64,000 nt of DNA from Eumeta japonica. Taxonomy: Eukaryota > Arthropoda > Insecta > Lepidoptera > Psychidae. The translations under genes and the position numbers were made by a program. Positions 46,750 through 59,800 of this stretch are shown here, one piece after another (the first letter of the stretch is position 1; each line of letters begins with the position of its first letter). The notes under the pieces are model-generated. The model worked only from the letters and a program-made list of their open reading frames with translations. It did no database searches and was not told the origin of the DNA. The stretch is taken from the NCBI GenBank assembly GCA_005406025.1, contig BGZK01000150.1, positions 62,001 through 126,000 on the forward strand. The letters run 5' to 3'.

Positions 46750-49700
46750 AATTACTTTTATCTTTGAGATTTCTATAACAATATTCATAATTATTATTCT
46801 TCTAGTAACATTTTACATCACATTTTAAAATCTGCTTCTATTTTTTTGAATAACTAATCAAAAGAAAATAATGATATTTCAAGTAAAAAGACACAGAAAA
46901 AAAATTATATGGTATCGTAACGTAGTATTTAATATTAATTTCACCATTATATCTTTATATTTCTTTATAATTTTTTTTTAATTATTGTCTATGTTGTAAA
47001 AAAACTATGATTATAATACACCAAATCAAATTTGAGCTATAATTTATAATTAATAATGTTAAAAAACTTTTTTATATTTATAATAATAATCAGCTGTCTT
47101 TGATATATTTTAATGCAATTTTTTATAATTAAAATAATATAAAATTTTTGCTATAAAGCTTTTAAAAAATTTTCTAGTTACATTTCTAATTTATAAGCTT
47201 TTTTTTTACTTTTTGTGGTATATAACATCTTATAGCAAAATTGTAGTAAAAAAGATTTATTTATATTAAATTTTTTGTTTCAGTCAAAAATTGTTTTTTT
47301 TTTTTCAAATTATTTTGACAGACAATTTTAATATACATATTTGCAGTATGGGTAAATCAATCATGATTTCAGTTTATTGTTGACCCTTATCATTTATTTT
47401 TGTTATTGTATCAATTTTGTATCTTCTTAGATATAGCATTTTGCATTATGTTTACTATTTAAGAATTCAATTGTATTTATAACATTATTATAAATATACT
47501 CTGCTAAGTTTCTTTGTCGGTTCTTTTTCTTTTTTTTCTACATTTCTATTTCAGAGGTAATAGAAATGGTAGAATTTAATCATTGTACAAAAATATTTTG
47601 ATGTAAAAAATTTAGTTTCTGTGTTTAAAAAAAATATTATTGTACTACACAGAATCGTGTTCAGGTCAACATTTATCTTTTTATTTAATTTTAATTATTA
47701 GCATGCAACAATTTATAATGTAGCAAACAATTGTTGGTACATTATAATGATAATAATCAGTTGTCCTTGATATTCTACTGTTTCATACGAATTTTTGCAA
47801 TGAAAATGATATAAATTCCATATTATTTCTTAATAATATTTGTAAGGGGATCAATATATAATATACCTGTTTAATATTTTCAAATTACGTTTCTAATTTG
47901 TTTTTTTTTTTTTGCTTTTTTAATATGTAAAATCTTGATTTTATTCATATTGAAGTTAAAGACAACATTTATTTAAAGTTATCAATTTATTTAAAAATTA
48001 TTTCTAATTTTTTTGTGTGAGTGTTTACATTCTTCAGGCATTTTATTCTTGCATAAGTCAATATATATTTAATTTATTTGATATTTATTTTTAATCATGG
48101 GTCAGAGTTTAATTTCTTGAGGCGTTTTTATTAAATTGCTTCAGTCAGTAATTGTTTTACTTTAAAATTAATTTTCTGTATTTATTAGTCTATTTTTAAT
48201 TTTCTCTGACATTTTTATAAAATTTGCTGTGTGAGAAAATCATTCATAGTTTATTGTTGAAACTTACCATATATTTTGTTTTTGTCTCAATATTTATCTT
48301 CTCTAGATTTAGTGGTTTATATTACGTTCACTATATACGAATTAATTTGTACTTAATATTAAAAAATATTCTATGCTATATTTCTTTGTTGGTTCTTTTT
48401 AGCACACGTAATAGAAACGACGGATTTAAAATTAAATAATATAGAATTAAATACACTAAAGAAAAAAGTATTTTTACTTAAAAATATATAAGTCTAAAAT
48501 AGATTAAAATTCTATTCAGCATTTGCTATTGTACAAAAAATAAATATTAATTTTTTCTTATGAGACTGAAAAAAAGAATACAAAATTAGACAATTTAGTT
48601 AAATCACAGTATTATTAAATATATAAACAGTATGAATATTTGTTGTAGATTCAAGTGTAGTAAAAACATTAAAGTTTATTTTAGACAGAAAAAATATTAT
48701 AGTTGTGTTTTATTTTAATTCATAATTAAATTTAAATAATGAAAAATATATTGAATATTAAGTGCATTTTTCACGAAAGGCACAATTATGAAATTACATT
48801 TTTTTTATAATAATAAAATGTATAATATGAAATATAATTGTAAATAAATATTAAATTTATAATATTAAAATTAATAGAATAGTTTTCTGAAATGAAATGA
48901 AATACGAAATATGCAAGGGACCGATGTTGTGACGTCACAGTCTAAACGCTCCGGCCTTCCTGCTAGTCTGTGTTGCTTACGCCCAGGAATATAGCATTTC
49001 AATAATCTATTTGAGTTACAATATAAATATCACATCCATAAATATACGTTTAATAATTTTATGCCTATGATTAACATACCAGTAATGGTAACCTATAATA
49101 ATAATAATTTATTATAACACTAAAAAATATTACGTACAATAACAAATATACCAATAATAGTGAGATTCTTATATAAATTGATATATTTTGTCGGATATGT
49201 ACCAGACGGAGCGTAGGACACCGACGGTAACTTAGGTACGCTGTAACTGTAACAAATAATCCTACAGTTTTGGTACAAAAGTTTGTCTACTGGTCATATC
49301 GCGTACAGGAGGAAAATCAATCCCACATTTCGACAATGCAAACCTGAAACTGCCATGAATCGCTGAGGTTCCGTACGTCTGTAGGATGGTCCGGGGCCTT
49401 GTATTTACCCTTATCAAATTACCAGTTCAATTCGACGAGAAACTAGGCATATCCGTCGAACTACACCAAACGACATCACTACAAGATGTAGACGCCTCCT
49501 CGCTTACATTTTCAATTTATATCATTTATTTATTTATAAAGCGCATGCGCCTTGGACTAGTCGTATCAATATTCGAAACACAATTACCATAGACAATACG
49601 ACGATAATCAAATTTCGAGAGTGTGAGTGACCCGCGAAGACAGACGCACGCTAACACTAAGATATCACGCATTCAATATAATAACCTTATGTCTACAGAA

Positions 49701-49900
49701 GCAGTTTTTGACCACACCTACATTTTCAAATTACAATTCAGAGTCTATTACCAGCAGGACCCATATTTTTGACCTGCAACTCTCGCTATCGCTTTACCCT
49801 TGATGGTTAAATTTTTGTTATTAAGATATCTCGCAGTGTTTTTTGTTAGGTAACAAACGAAAGCCGGTGGATTTGAGGCGAGCTGTTACCATTAAAGGCA
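46750..49900. other. Very AT-rich intergenic region
   Basis: From about 46750 to 48900 the sequence is extremely AT-rich with many poly-T and poly-A runs and only chance ORFs. Two stretches resemble each other (about 47030-47300 and 47730-48000, both with CATTATAATGATAATAATCAG-like and TTTCTAATTTATAAGCTTTTT-like blocks), suggesting an internal duplication. From 48900 the composition becomes normal, but I recognise nothing. Confidence 0.6.
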
Positions 49901-52900
49901 GAAATCACTAAAACTGTCGAGTATTAATAGAGTTGTTTATTGTACGGCTCATAGAGACGTCCGCGTTATCGATAGATTATACACTAATACAATACAAAAT
50001 ATCGATTTCTGCTATGCTTAGAGTTGCGCAAAGACACGCGGAAGATAAATCTCTAGGACGGCCGGCGACACGCACTTCACGACTTACGTTGCGATCTACT
50101 GAACGACTGGAACGCGAGCGCCGGCGGTCGCGCGGGCGGCCGGTTTCCTGCGCGGGCGCAATCTTGTTATGTAAAAAATTCAATATGTTTCTTTGTACGT
50201 ATATATATAAAAGTAGAACCTATATAAATATGAGCGTTTTTGTTTATGTGCATTAGTGTCGTTTGCTTTAATACCTTTCGATACAAATTTAAAGTTTAAT
50301 AATAACAGTTGAAAAAACAGAAACAAAATAAAACTTATGTTCGAATTTATTTGTACTTATGCAAGCCATTGTCAGTTTTTATTTTTTCAATATCATATTC
50401 AATTAAATCAACTCTAATCGAAATGAGACTTGCCATTAATTGGAGTATGAAGTACAAGATATATTGTATTCAAATCCAATAGTTACATTTTGTATTAGAT
50501 AAAAAATTGAAAATAGTTTGGAGTAAATATACACCGCCGCGACATCACATATTTTACGATTTTAAAATTGAATATCATTATATTAAAATGAGTTTTAATA
50601 TAATAATGATAATAATATAAATTCACATGCATTGATAGTATCAATATTTTAGATTTACAGATGTGACGTGACGTAAGCTTATGGCTCATCCCCACCCCCC
50701 GTCACACGATGTCCTACAGGTGACCCCTGGCTCTCCCTTAAAGTGTGTGTGTAATTTCTGGATACCCCCTTACACCGTTTTTAAATGGTGAATTAATATA
50801 AGCTAAACAATTAAATAAGAAATAAAAAAAAACATTGCATATTTTCATCTTTATTCTATTATATTATTTATTCTACTTATTTTCACCTCAATTATTTAAC
50901 CTGAGAAATATTTTGAATTTGAACGATTCAAAAATTAAACGATTCCCGTCTGTGAAAACTCATCATTTTCTAAATGACGTCGGCCATCACATTTTGAAAT
51001 GTAAAATAACAAATTATCGAACGAAGAACTGACACTATCAATGGCCGCTTCAACAAAATTCCAATTTTTTTTTTGATTGTTCAACGTCGAGGCCTGTTTG
51101 CCTCCATAAATTTTCAATTTTTTTCGCGAGTGTTTGACTTGCAGACTTATTCATTGTCCGTCGCAAACGCATGTACAAGTACTGTTCAAACAATGTAACC
51201 AGGTGTGCAATTGAAACGCGTAACGACGAAAATACACTAAGTAACACTCAAATGCTTGTCTGCCCCGTACCCACTTCAAAAAAGTTATCAAAAAAGTTGT
51301 TATCTCGCTGCCGAGCGAGACAGCAATACGGGATACGGGCTATGGGACAATTTATCAGTGTTGACTAGCGACCTGTACTCAGAATTCGCGACAGTTATTA
51401 AATTCGATAATTAATGGATAAGCAAATAATTAATGAATATAATTGTATATTTACTTTTACAAATAAAATATGTTGCAACTCGATTTTGTGGCGCTCGATG
51501 TAAATTAATAAAAATGAGACTAATAAATAAAATAAATAAATTTACAATGCAAAATGTAAAGTTGCGGCTAGCAAGTCGTACATCAAAATCACTCCCCCAG
51601 AACTTCATTCGGTTGAGTGGTACTCCGGTACGGGGTACCACTACCGCAAAGGGTATATGAAAATTGAGTTTTATTGAAAGTTAGGCGGTAAGATAGTGCC
51701 GGGATATGTTATAAAATTATATGCGAAATCAAAATTCTCTTAATACATGCGGTCCCAATAAACATAATAAATATGGGACGAAACCTCAATACAAATGCTG
51801 CCATCAAATTTTTCATTTTTGTTTCCGTTTTGATTTTTCAAAAAACTTTTTCCTTTATTACCCCATTTCAAATATTGGCCAGTTACGAGGCCAGCTAACA
51901 CCTAAATGTAAACGCTTAAAACATATATTCCTACTTGAGATTTCCGAAAAGGATACCGTGTCGTAAGTCTTATCAACAATAAATAAGTGTTTATATCAGG
52001 CAGCTATCTATTCACATTAAATACTTATATTCAGGTAAATTATAACGGACCGGGTGCTTGAGTATATAAGGCTTAACGGCCCGTTTTTGGTTTTGCTGAT
52101 CGCTTGACTATTTCGCAGGAGCGGCGCCTCGTCAACTTAGGTCGTCGAAATAACATCTCTGAATACTAGGTGTCTATAATACCTTATAATACCTTAAAAA
52201 TTGAAATGCTATTATTTTTAATTTTTTATCAAAAATTTCAACCATATTAAACATAATTTTGTCTAAAGCGCCGTCTGCCTATCTCTTACTCATCCATACA
52301 TCGAGATGAGAATGAGATAGAAATACATCTCTCTCAAAAGTGCATGCGCGTAGGAAGCATATTGTTGTAACGTAAAAAAACATAAAAATAAACAGAATTT
52401 TAAAAATCTGTTTAGGCTATTTTGTTTAATATAGTTGAAATATTTGATAAAAAATTAAATATAATTGCATTTCAATTTTTAAGGTATATGAATTACTTCA
52501 AGAAAATTAGGATTTTCGGCAATTTTCAATTTTCAAAATTTCATAACAATTAATGGGTTGGTGATACGATGATGAGCTTGAGGACTTTTTCATTCGAAAT
52601 ATTATAAAGAATATAAAAAAAATATAATTAAGTGCAGTAAATGCATTTTTTCTAGGTTATATAGTTTTTTGTTGTTTAAACAATAACGTCAAAAGTATCA
52701 AGTGTCATCTTACACTTTTATATCACAAAACCTTCCGGACATTTAAAAAAAATTACGAATTAAAACAATTTCGCAAACGAATACGCTACTATGCCCTGTT
52801 CTATATCAGGGTTCGTGTTTTGAGATACGATGTAAAATAAACAAGCTTTTAATATTTTTTTAACTTATAGAAAGCCATACTATCCCCAAGTAATATAGCT

Positions 52901-53399
52901 TACGTTTTATTTTGAGAATAACATTTTTGGCCCCGTCTTCGTTCAAATCGGAAACGATACTGGCAGCACTTAGCGGAGTCGGATTTGATAGCGATAAGGG
53001 GACGAGAGTCGTGACCGGTACGGCGATTAGAATCGACCGAACCGAAATCGATCGACGGACCGGACGAGGGCCGAAGTCGGAAGCGGGAATGGGGTCCAAA
53101 AAGAGCGCGGGGGCGAGTCTGAATGTGACCGTGTGTTTGTGTAAGCTGTGACCGTGACCAGAACTGAGAACGCGTGAAAGCGCGATCGGTCTAGATATAA
53201 GATGAAGGAGTTCAGAGTTCATTCTATGTCCTCGAGCGGAGTCGCGGGCAACAGGTAGTTCTGTATGAAATAAATATTTGCAAAAATTGAAGCCAGTTTG
53301 CGCAAAGAAAAGCTTCGAATTTATATCAATAAATGTTACGGTGAGAGTGAAATCTGGCGTTCGATGAAACGTCCGGGGGCGATGTTGCGGCCCGTTCAC
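49900..53399. other. Intergenic region before copy C
   Basis: Holds a GC-rich block at 50040-50160 (GAGCGCCGGCGGTCGCGC), probably a dispersed repeat, and a GC-richer block at 52920-53250 that gives overlapping open frames on both strands (190 codons minus, 79 plus) with no recognisable family. At 52060-52140 a TATATAAGG followed by a GC-rich stretch could be an LTR edge but is not supported by a second copy. No gene is called. Confidence 0.5.
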
Positions 53400-53849
53400 T
53401 AGATTCGTCCCTTCGTTCGGTGCCGACGACAACGACCGATTGCGCCAATCTCTATTGTGACTGTTCGGGGACTAGAAGGGAAGACGTTTTCAAAAGTTAG
53501 CATTTGGGTAGAACCTAAGAAATCCGAATTTCCCGCAGCCGCCGCACCATGAGAACAGTGGAAAACACACAAACCATAAATTATGAAAGGCGATAAATTA
53601 TGAGGTTTTTGCATTACAGCGCTCAACAAATGCAGCGACAATAAACTTTTGTATATTGTTAATCAAAAACAAAAGGCTTATTGAACCAGTTGTCCGCGAA
53701 GTGAATTATTATCTCAAATGCAATATTTGCGGTGGATGTTTGCATTGGCTTCTGCGTAAATTGCACGGTATAAGAAGGTCGTGCGCAGCCTGCTGATGCA
53801 TAGTTCGGTTCGCAGTCGATGGTCGTATCATCACGGCCTAGGACGAACC
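53400..53849 (+). promoter_or_regulatory. Promoter and conserved upstream block of copy C
   Basis: Aligns with the blocks before A and B. TATA box TATAAGAA at 53769-53776 and TGTTTGCATT at 53737-53746. The shared AAAACAAAAGGCTTATTGAA stretch is near 53668. About 80 bp separate the TATA box from the ATG, as in B (73 bp) and A (81 bp). Confidence 0.8.
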
Positions 53850-53888
53850 ATGCGGCTGTACCTGGTGTGTCTGTTACTGGCGCTCAGC
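53850..53888 (+). CDS. Copy C exon 1: signal peptide, first part
   Basis: Encodes [13 protein letters not shown] in 39 nt with a GTGAGT donor, differing from copy A by one residue (Val to Leu). Confidence 0.93.
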
Positions 53889-56800
53889 GTGAGTATTTAG
53901 ATTTCTTTGGACCTAATTACACATACAGCTTTCGTGTGTTGTTACTTTGTTTCTGATTTTCCTGCTAGATGGCGTGGATTTAAGTAAAAATTATTATAAT
54001 TTTTTAGACATTCATCGGCCAGTTATTGTATGGTTTATTATGATGCGATAGCTTTTTATGATATTTTTAATAGTCCAGTCAAATCAAACGAAAAATTTTT
54101 TTTTTGGAATTAATTTATAACCAGCCATTTTTTTAGCTGCTATTTTTTAGACAAATGATTACGAATTCTATTCTTAAAGTAAAACACAAAAATGCTATTT
54201 AAAAAAATTAATTTATGACATAAACTATAACGACTAATTGGCGTTTCATTAAATAAACTTTTATTGTGCACCGTTAATTTGTTGCTAAATCAAAAATCAG
54301 GTGCTCTAGACTTTCGCATTCGTGAGTTTTTCAACTAAACATAGTTGTATTCGTAATAAATAAAACATGTAACTTTTTTGTTGGTAATAAATAAGTTACT
54401 TGAATGTTTTAAATTAAATGAAATCCTTGTAAATTAAATATCTTTCGCTTATAAAACATATTTTTACTCAATAAAAAATAATTGTTAACTGGGACACAAA
54501 AAAAAACAATGTTTAAATTCACTTTATTTCATTTAATTTAAAGCTCATAAAACGTTGTAACATCGCACTTCATCGGTTAGGTTATTTCCAAATTATTTTA
54601 TATTGTTCAAAATTTTAATAATTATTAACATTTTGTCCCGCTCGGCTAGTTTATTATTTTAGCAAATTTTTTTTTTTGTAAATTTTAACCTCGCATTATT
54701 TTTTATATTCAGTTACAATTTTTTCGAAATATATATTTTTTTAGTAATTATTGTTTGTGATTTATGGTTTGATATTTGCGAAATGTTTAAAGACAATTGC
54801 TATTTTCCCTTCTTCCCAGACAGCACCTTATTTTGACTGTGCTCTCGTGCATGTATTGATCTATTGTGCTTGTATTTCACGTGTAAAATAGATATGATTA
54901 ATTTTTTTCTAATGATGTACTGTCAATGATTTGTAATTTATTTTATTTACACCTTAATTAAACTACGGCAACACAAAAAAATTAAGTGAAACGAGTACGC
55001 TACTAAAAAATATCTCGCGAAAACAGTTTAAGTTGGAAAAGCGAAATGCCGTTTAAAATCATAGTTCTTAAAAACGATTAAAAATATCTCAAAAATCCCA
55101 GTTTTTATTATTTCAATTCTGGTTTAAAAACTTATTTTTTTAACACACAGTTAAAAGCTGTTAATAGTAAAGCAGCAGCCGATTTTCGTTGTATTAGACA
55201 TTAATCTTAGTTGAGCTAAGCTTAAAGGATATTTGATAACGAAGGATTTTCTAATAAATCACATAAAAGTGATACGGTAACACAGTGAAGTAACACCCGA
55301 CTACGTAATACTAAGAATAAAGCATTATTTTGAGAGGTTAAAAATATAGTAAAAGAAAAGCCATGTTTTAAATATAATTTTTATTTATTATCCGACCGCC
55401 AATGGGAGGTATTGTTTTTCGCGCGTATTTTATATGTCTGTTTGTAAATATCTTTATTGCCACGTATCTTCCAAACGGCTGGATGGATGTCGACAATTAA
55501 GGTATTGTTAGATTCGTCTCAAAAACTCCAGTGTCCTTAAATAGGCATTTAATAAAATGGCGGTTTTTTGGCGCCAAATTGTGAGTAGTACAAATTTTTT
55601 TTTTAACGAAACTCATCGAGTAGGATATCAAAATGAAGGGAATTAAAAGGAGATTACAAAAATATACATATGTCTCGTACTTAAATTTAACCGGGAACAA
55701 TTACAAACGTTTTAATTCGATCATTTGAATAAATTTGTAATCAACGCATTCAAATGGTCTTATTTTGGCTTTAAATCGTTTTCAATTTAAATATAAGTAT
55801 TAATCATGATCTTATCGATCACGCGAGTGATCCGTAGCATACAACGGTCCGCTATACGCAGAGACCAGCTGGAAGTGGGTGAACTGCCTCAAGGTCACTC
55901 TCAGATCTAGCGATTAGTTCGCTAGATCCTAGAAGGCTATTACATCAACCACACGACCCACACGACCAAAACTCTCTTGAGGAATTGAAGCGCTTACGTC
56001 AATTATAATTTTCATTTGTGTATTTGTTTGACACGCTATCAATAGTAAGTGCAATTGACACGTACTATTGATAGTGATTGATAAGTTCAATCATCTCTAC
56101 AAAAGTTATATAAGTACACGCTTTCGTTCATAGGAATGTGCCGGACGGTACACTAAAAACTTTAAGATAAATAACTAAAAAAATATAAAAAACCGACGGC
56201 TAAAAATCAATAGGTAACAACGCATTAAAAAGAGCGAAACACGATTGAAAAAACAAACTACTAGAACCTAATAAACTCTACTTTGACTTAATAGACTATA
56301 TTATGAGCTGAAAGCCTAAGTTAAATAATTTACATTATGTTTGGTAGCAGGCGACACCCCCCTGCAAATTATAAATCGTAAGAAAATTGACGGGTCCCGC
56401 CTGCTACCACACATAATGTAAATTATTTAACTTAGGCTTTCAGCTCATAATGTAGTCTGTTAAGTCAAAGTAGAGTTTGTTAGCTTTTAGTAGTTTATTT
56501 TTCAATCTTGCTTCGGTCTTTTTAGTGCGTTGTTTACCTGTTGATTTTTTGCAGTCGGTTTTTTTTTTTATTTTCCTAAATATTTATTTTTTCTGAAACA
56601 AGCTTTGAAATACTCATAGTTTATAAATAGTGGAATATAAGAGGTATTTTTACAAGATATTCAACATGCCACGTCTTTAAGTATCTCAAGTCATATTCTA
56701 TGAATGGTTATTCATTAAAAGTATTGCACGCCGGAGTGAAATTGGTATAAATTAGAAGAAAATGAATGGCAGAACTTTTAATTAGAGAAAGCTTTAATAT

Positions 56801-59800
56801 CACTGAAATACAGTGAAATAAATATATTGAAATAAACATTTAAAAAGTATTTCGCGTGTAAAATATTTAATTTGAAATGTATCACGTTACAGGTGCTGAG
56901 CGCTCATGCGAACCGTGAGTATTGTCTGTCAGATTATATTATATTGTAGTAATTGCATTTGGTCGAAGTCGAATTGATGCAACCGTAGAGGATATGTCAA
57001 CAAAATAAAATAATTGTAGCGAATTTCGAAATGGAGGGTTGAGATAAAGTCGAATTTACGTTGTACGTCGTTTTTGGGGTTCCGTTCTTCAGGAAAAAGG
57101 AACCTTTATGTAATCACTTCGTTGTCCGTTTATCGGTCTGTCTGTCGAGACCCCTTTTTTTTTGGGAACGCGTCGAGATATAAAGTTGAAATTGTGGTCA
57201 AATAATTACGGCGAGTTGCATCAAAACTAAAAACGTATTTTTTAAACGTAATTTGTAAGAATTGATAGATGTCCTATACATTATCTGCCAAATCTTACGA
57301 AATTCTTTTTTACTTTTACCGCGATCCGCCTTTAGTTCTGCAGTCTCTTGAAGCTGCCAAAAATATCAAATTGCTGGGTCAACGCAATAACAAAATATAG
57401 CCATTTCTGCTTTACATTTTGACGCTCGCGAGTAAATTATAAACTAATATCGGTGGGCGGAGTGTGAACCGTGATGCAGGCGGGTGTATGGAATTACGTT
57501 TTATAACTTCCCGCTATGAAAATTTAAGATTTCCAAAAGGGCAAAAAAATATAGGGTAAGAAAAAACGTAATTGAGTTTGTACGGAACCCATAGGGTTCG
57601 AGTCCTGTTTGCGTTCGTCCGGTGTTTTTTTTTATTACAAAAATATCTCCAGCGCAAAGAAAGTAGTCGTATATCTAACAATGAAATAAAGTATAATTTT
57701 TAAATTTGTTTTTTTTTTGATTTTATATTGCGAAACACTTCAACAAATTGATATTGCACTAACGAGAGACTTTATTAAATCAAAATTCTCTTAATTTGAA
57801 AATAAATATTCATAATTTTTAAAACGGCTTGACGGTAGGTTGAAAATTAAACAGAAAATACGAGGCCGATTAAAATATAGAAAAGCAACGTTATTGTCAC
57901 GCAAATATGATGCTAATAAGTACGGAACCCCAATACGATCTAGTTTCTTGTCTTGAACGGCGGAACTCGAGGCTTGCACGAGTTCACCTCGCACTTGATA
58001 GATTTCCATTTTAAGGAAGAGCTTTATATTGATATATTACTGTTTGCAAATACTTTTTATTTATAATCAATAGACAACAACTAGTTCAAGACAACGTGAT
58101 CATTGCTGGCACTTAAATGGAGAAATTTTCTACTGCAAACGACTTGCTCCTCAATGCAAAGAAAGAGAAACGTATGCAATTCACGCTTCCAAATGTAAGC
58201 TAAAGATGTAGAACTATTTTAGTACGAAACTGGAAATCGGGTTTTATTGACGCTTCGGTATTCCCGGGCATTACTCTAGATAAAAGGCTTCGATGGGGTC
58301 CTCACATTGGTAAGTTGGCGAATGTGCTCAGCTAAAATGATGCAAAATTCGTCAGATGTAGAAACTGCTAAACTAGTTTATTTTGGCTGTTTCCACGGCC
58401 TGATGTCGTATGGCATTTCTCTCTGAGCGCATGCTCCGGCTATGCATAGAATTCTCGAGCTGCAGAAGCCGGCCGTTCGGGTGACATACAGGCTGAATAT
58501 CTTAACTTTAGCATCTCATTTTATATACCAAACATTGATATTCCTAAAAAAAATGTAAAAATTTTCAACAAAAATAATCAACAACATAGAATAGGAAAAT
58601 AAAAATAAACTGTATACACATGAAAGTCGATTATATAAAGTCACTAATTCGTTTTTGGGCATTACGCGCATGCTCAATGAGGCCCTGCAAACACACAACA
58701 CTTTCAATTAAACAATATAAAGAACCGTGATAGACAATAACCTAACAATAAAAAGAAGTGTATAGTGAAATTTCAGAAAATTGTTACTCCTGAGCTTCTC
58801 ACGCGTTTTTTATGAAGAAATACTGCCTTTTAAACACTTGGCGAATTCGTAATATAATTACATTTCCAGAGTTATGTATAACATATGACATAAAAAGGTT
58901 TTAGAAGTTGAACTTGAATACTAACTCATGTAATTTTAGCAACGGGGTCGGCTCCTGCGAAGAGTGCTCCCAAGCAACCGGCAGCTCCCAAGCAACCGGC
59001 AGCTCCCAAGCAACCGGCAGCTCCCAAGCAACCGGCAGGTCCCAAGCAACCGGCAGGTCCCAAGCAACCGGCAGCTCCCAAGCAACCGGCAGCTCCCAAG
59101 CAACCGGCAGCTCCCAAGCAACCGGCAGGTCCCAAGCAACCGGCAGCTCCCAAGCAGCCGGCAGCTCCCAAGCACGAGCAGACGAAGACGCATTCAGAGA
59201 AGCATTCAGAGAGTGAGTGCCAGAGAGTACTGTCAGGATAGTAACCTGTAATAGGAAAGGGCCAAAACATATCATAACATTAAGTGACGGTGCCTGTACC
59301 AATTTCATATCAAATAAATTCACATAATTTTATTTAAGAAAATAAACTCTATCCACGTTCTTAGTAATTAATTTAGGAACAAAGTAAAATAGGATTAGGC
59401 ATTCTTAGAAAACAGTAAGCAGTTGTGTAATAAGTAAGAAAGTTCTTTTGAATGGAAACTGTATGGCAAGAGTGGTTCATAAGAAATTACTAAAGCGAAT
59501 AAACGATAAAAAGCCAACTGGCTAATTCTTGCAGCCCCCTTTATACGCCGTAGTGAGATATCCCTCCGGCGCGATGTCAAATGAAAAATCACGGTCGTAA
59601 CCTGACGATAAATAACCTTACCCAATATAAAACGGAACCAGATTTTTGGTGCAATCAAACTTGGTCATTACATAGAGACTGTCGCGTTCGCGCACAAAAA
59701 ACTCCCGTCAGTAATACGCTTGGAGATTTGTATGTTAGAACACAGACACTTGTCGAAGTGAGAATCAACCACCTGCAATTATATGTATAAACATATACGT

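Larger units (their letters stand above)
56915..58939. other. Copy C intron 2
   Basis: The 2-kb intron was enlarged by transposons compared with 0.6 kb in copy A. A dispersed lepidopteran-type repeat spans about 57068-57605: it begins TTTTTGGGGTTCCGTTCTTC and ends GTACGGAACCCATAGGG, so its ends are inverted. A LINE fragment lies at 58085-58500. Confidence 0.7.

Noticed and set aside
52860..53432. 190-codon minus-strand ORF
   Set aside because: No recognisable domain, its 5' end runs into the conserved promoter block of copy C, and there is no splice or codon evidence.
58901..59323. Minus-strand ORF with LPVAWE repeats
   Set aside because: Antisense shadow of the 15-bp PAAPKQ repeat; a 15-bp period keeps all frames open.
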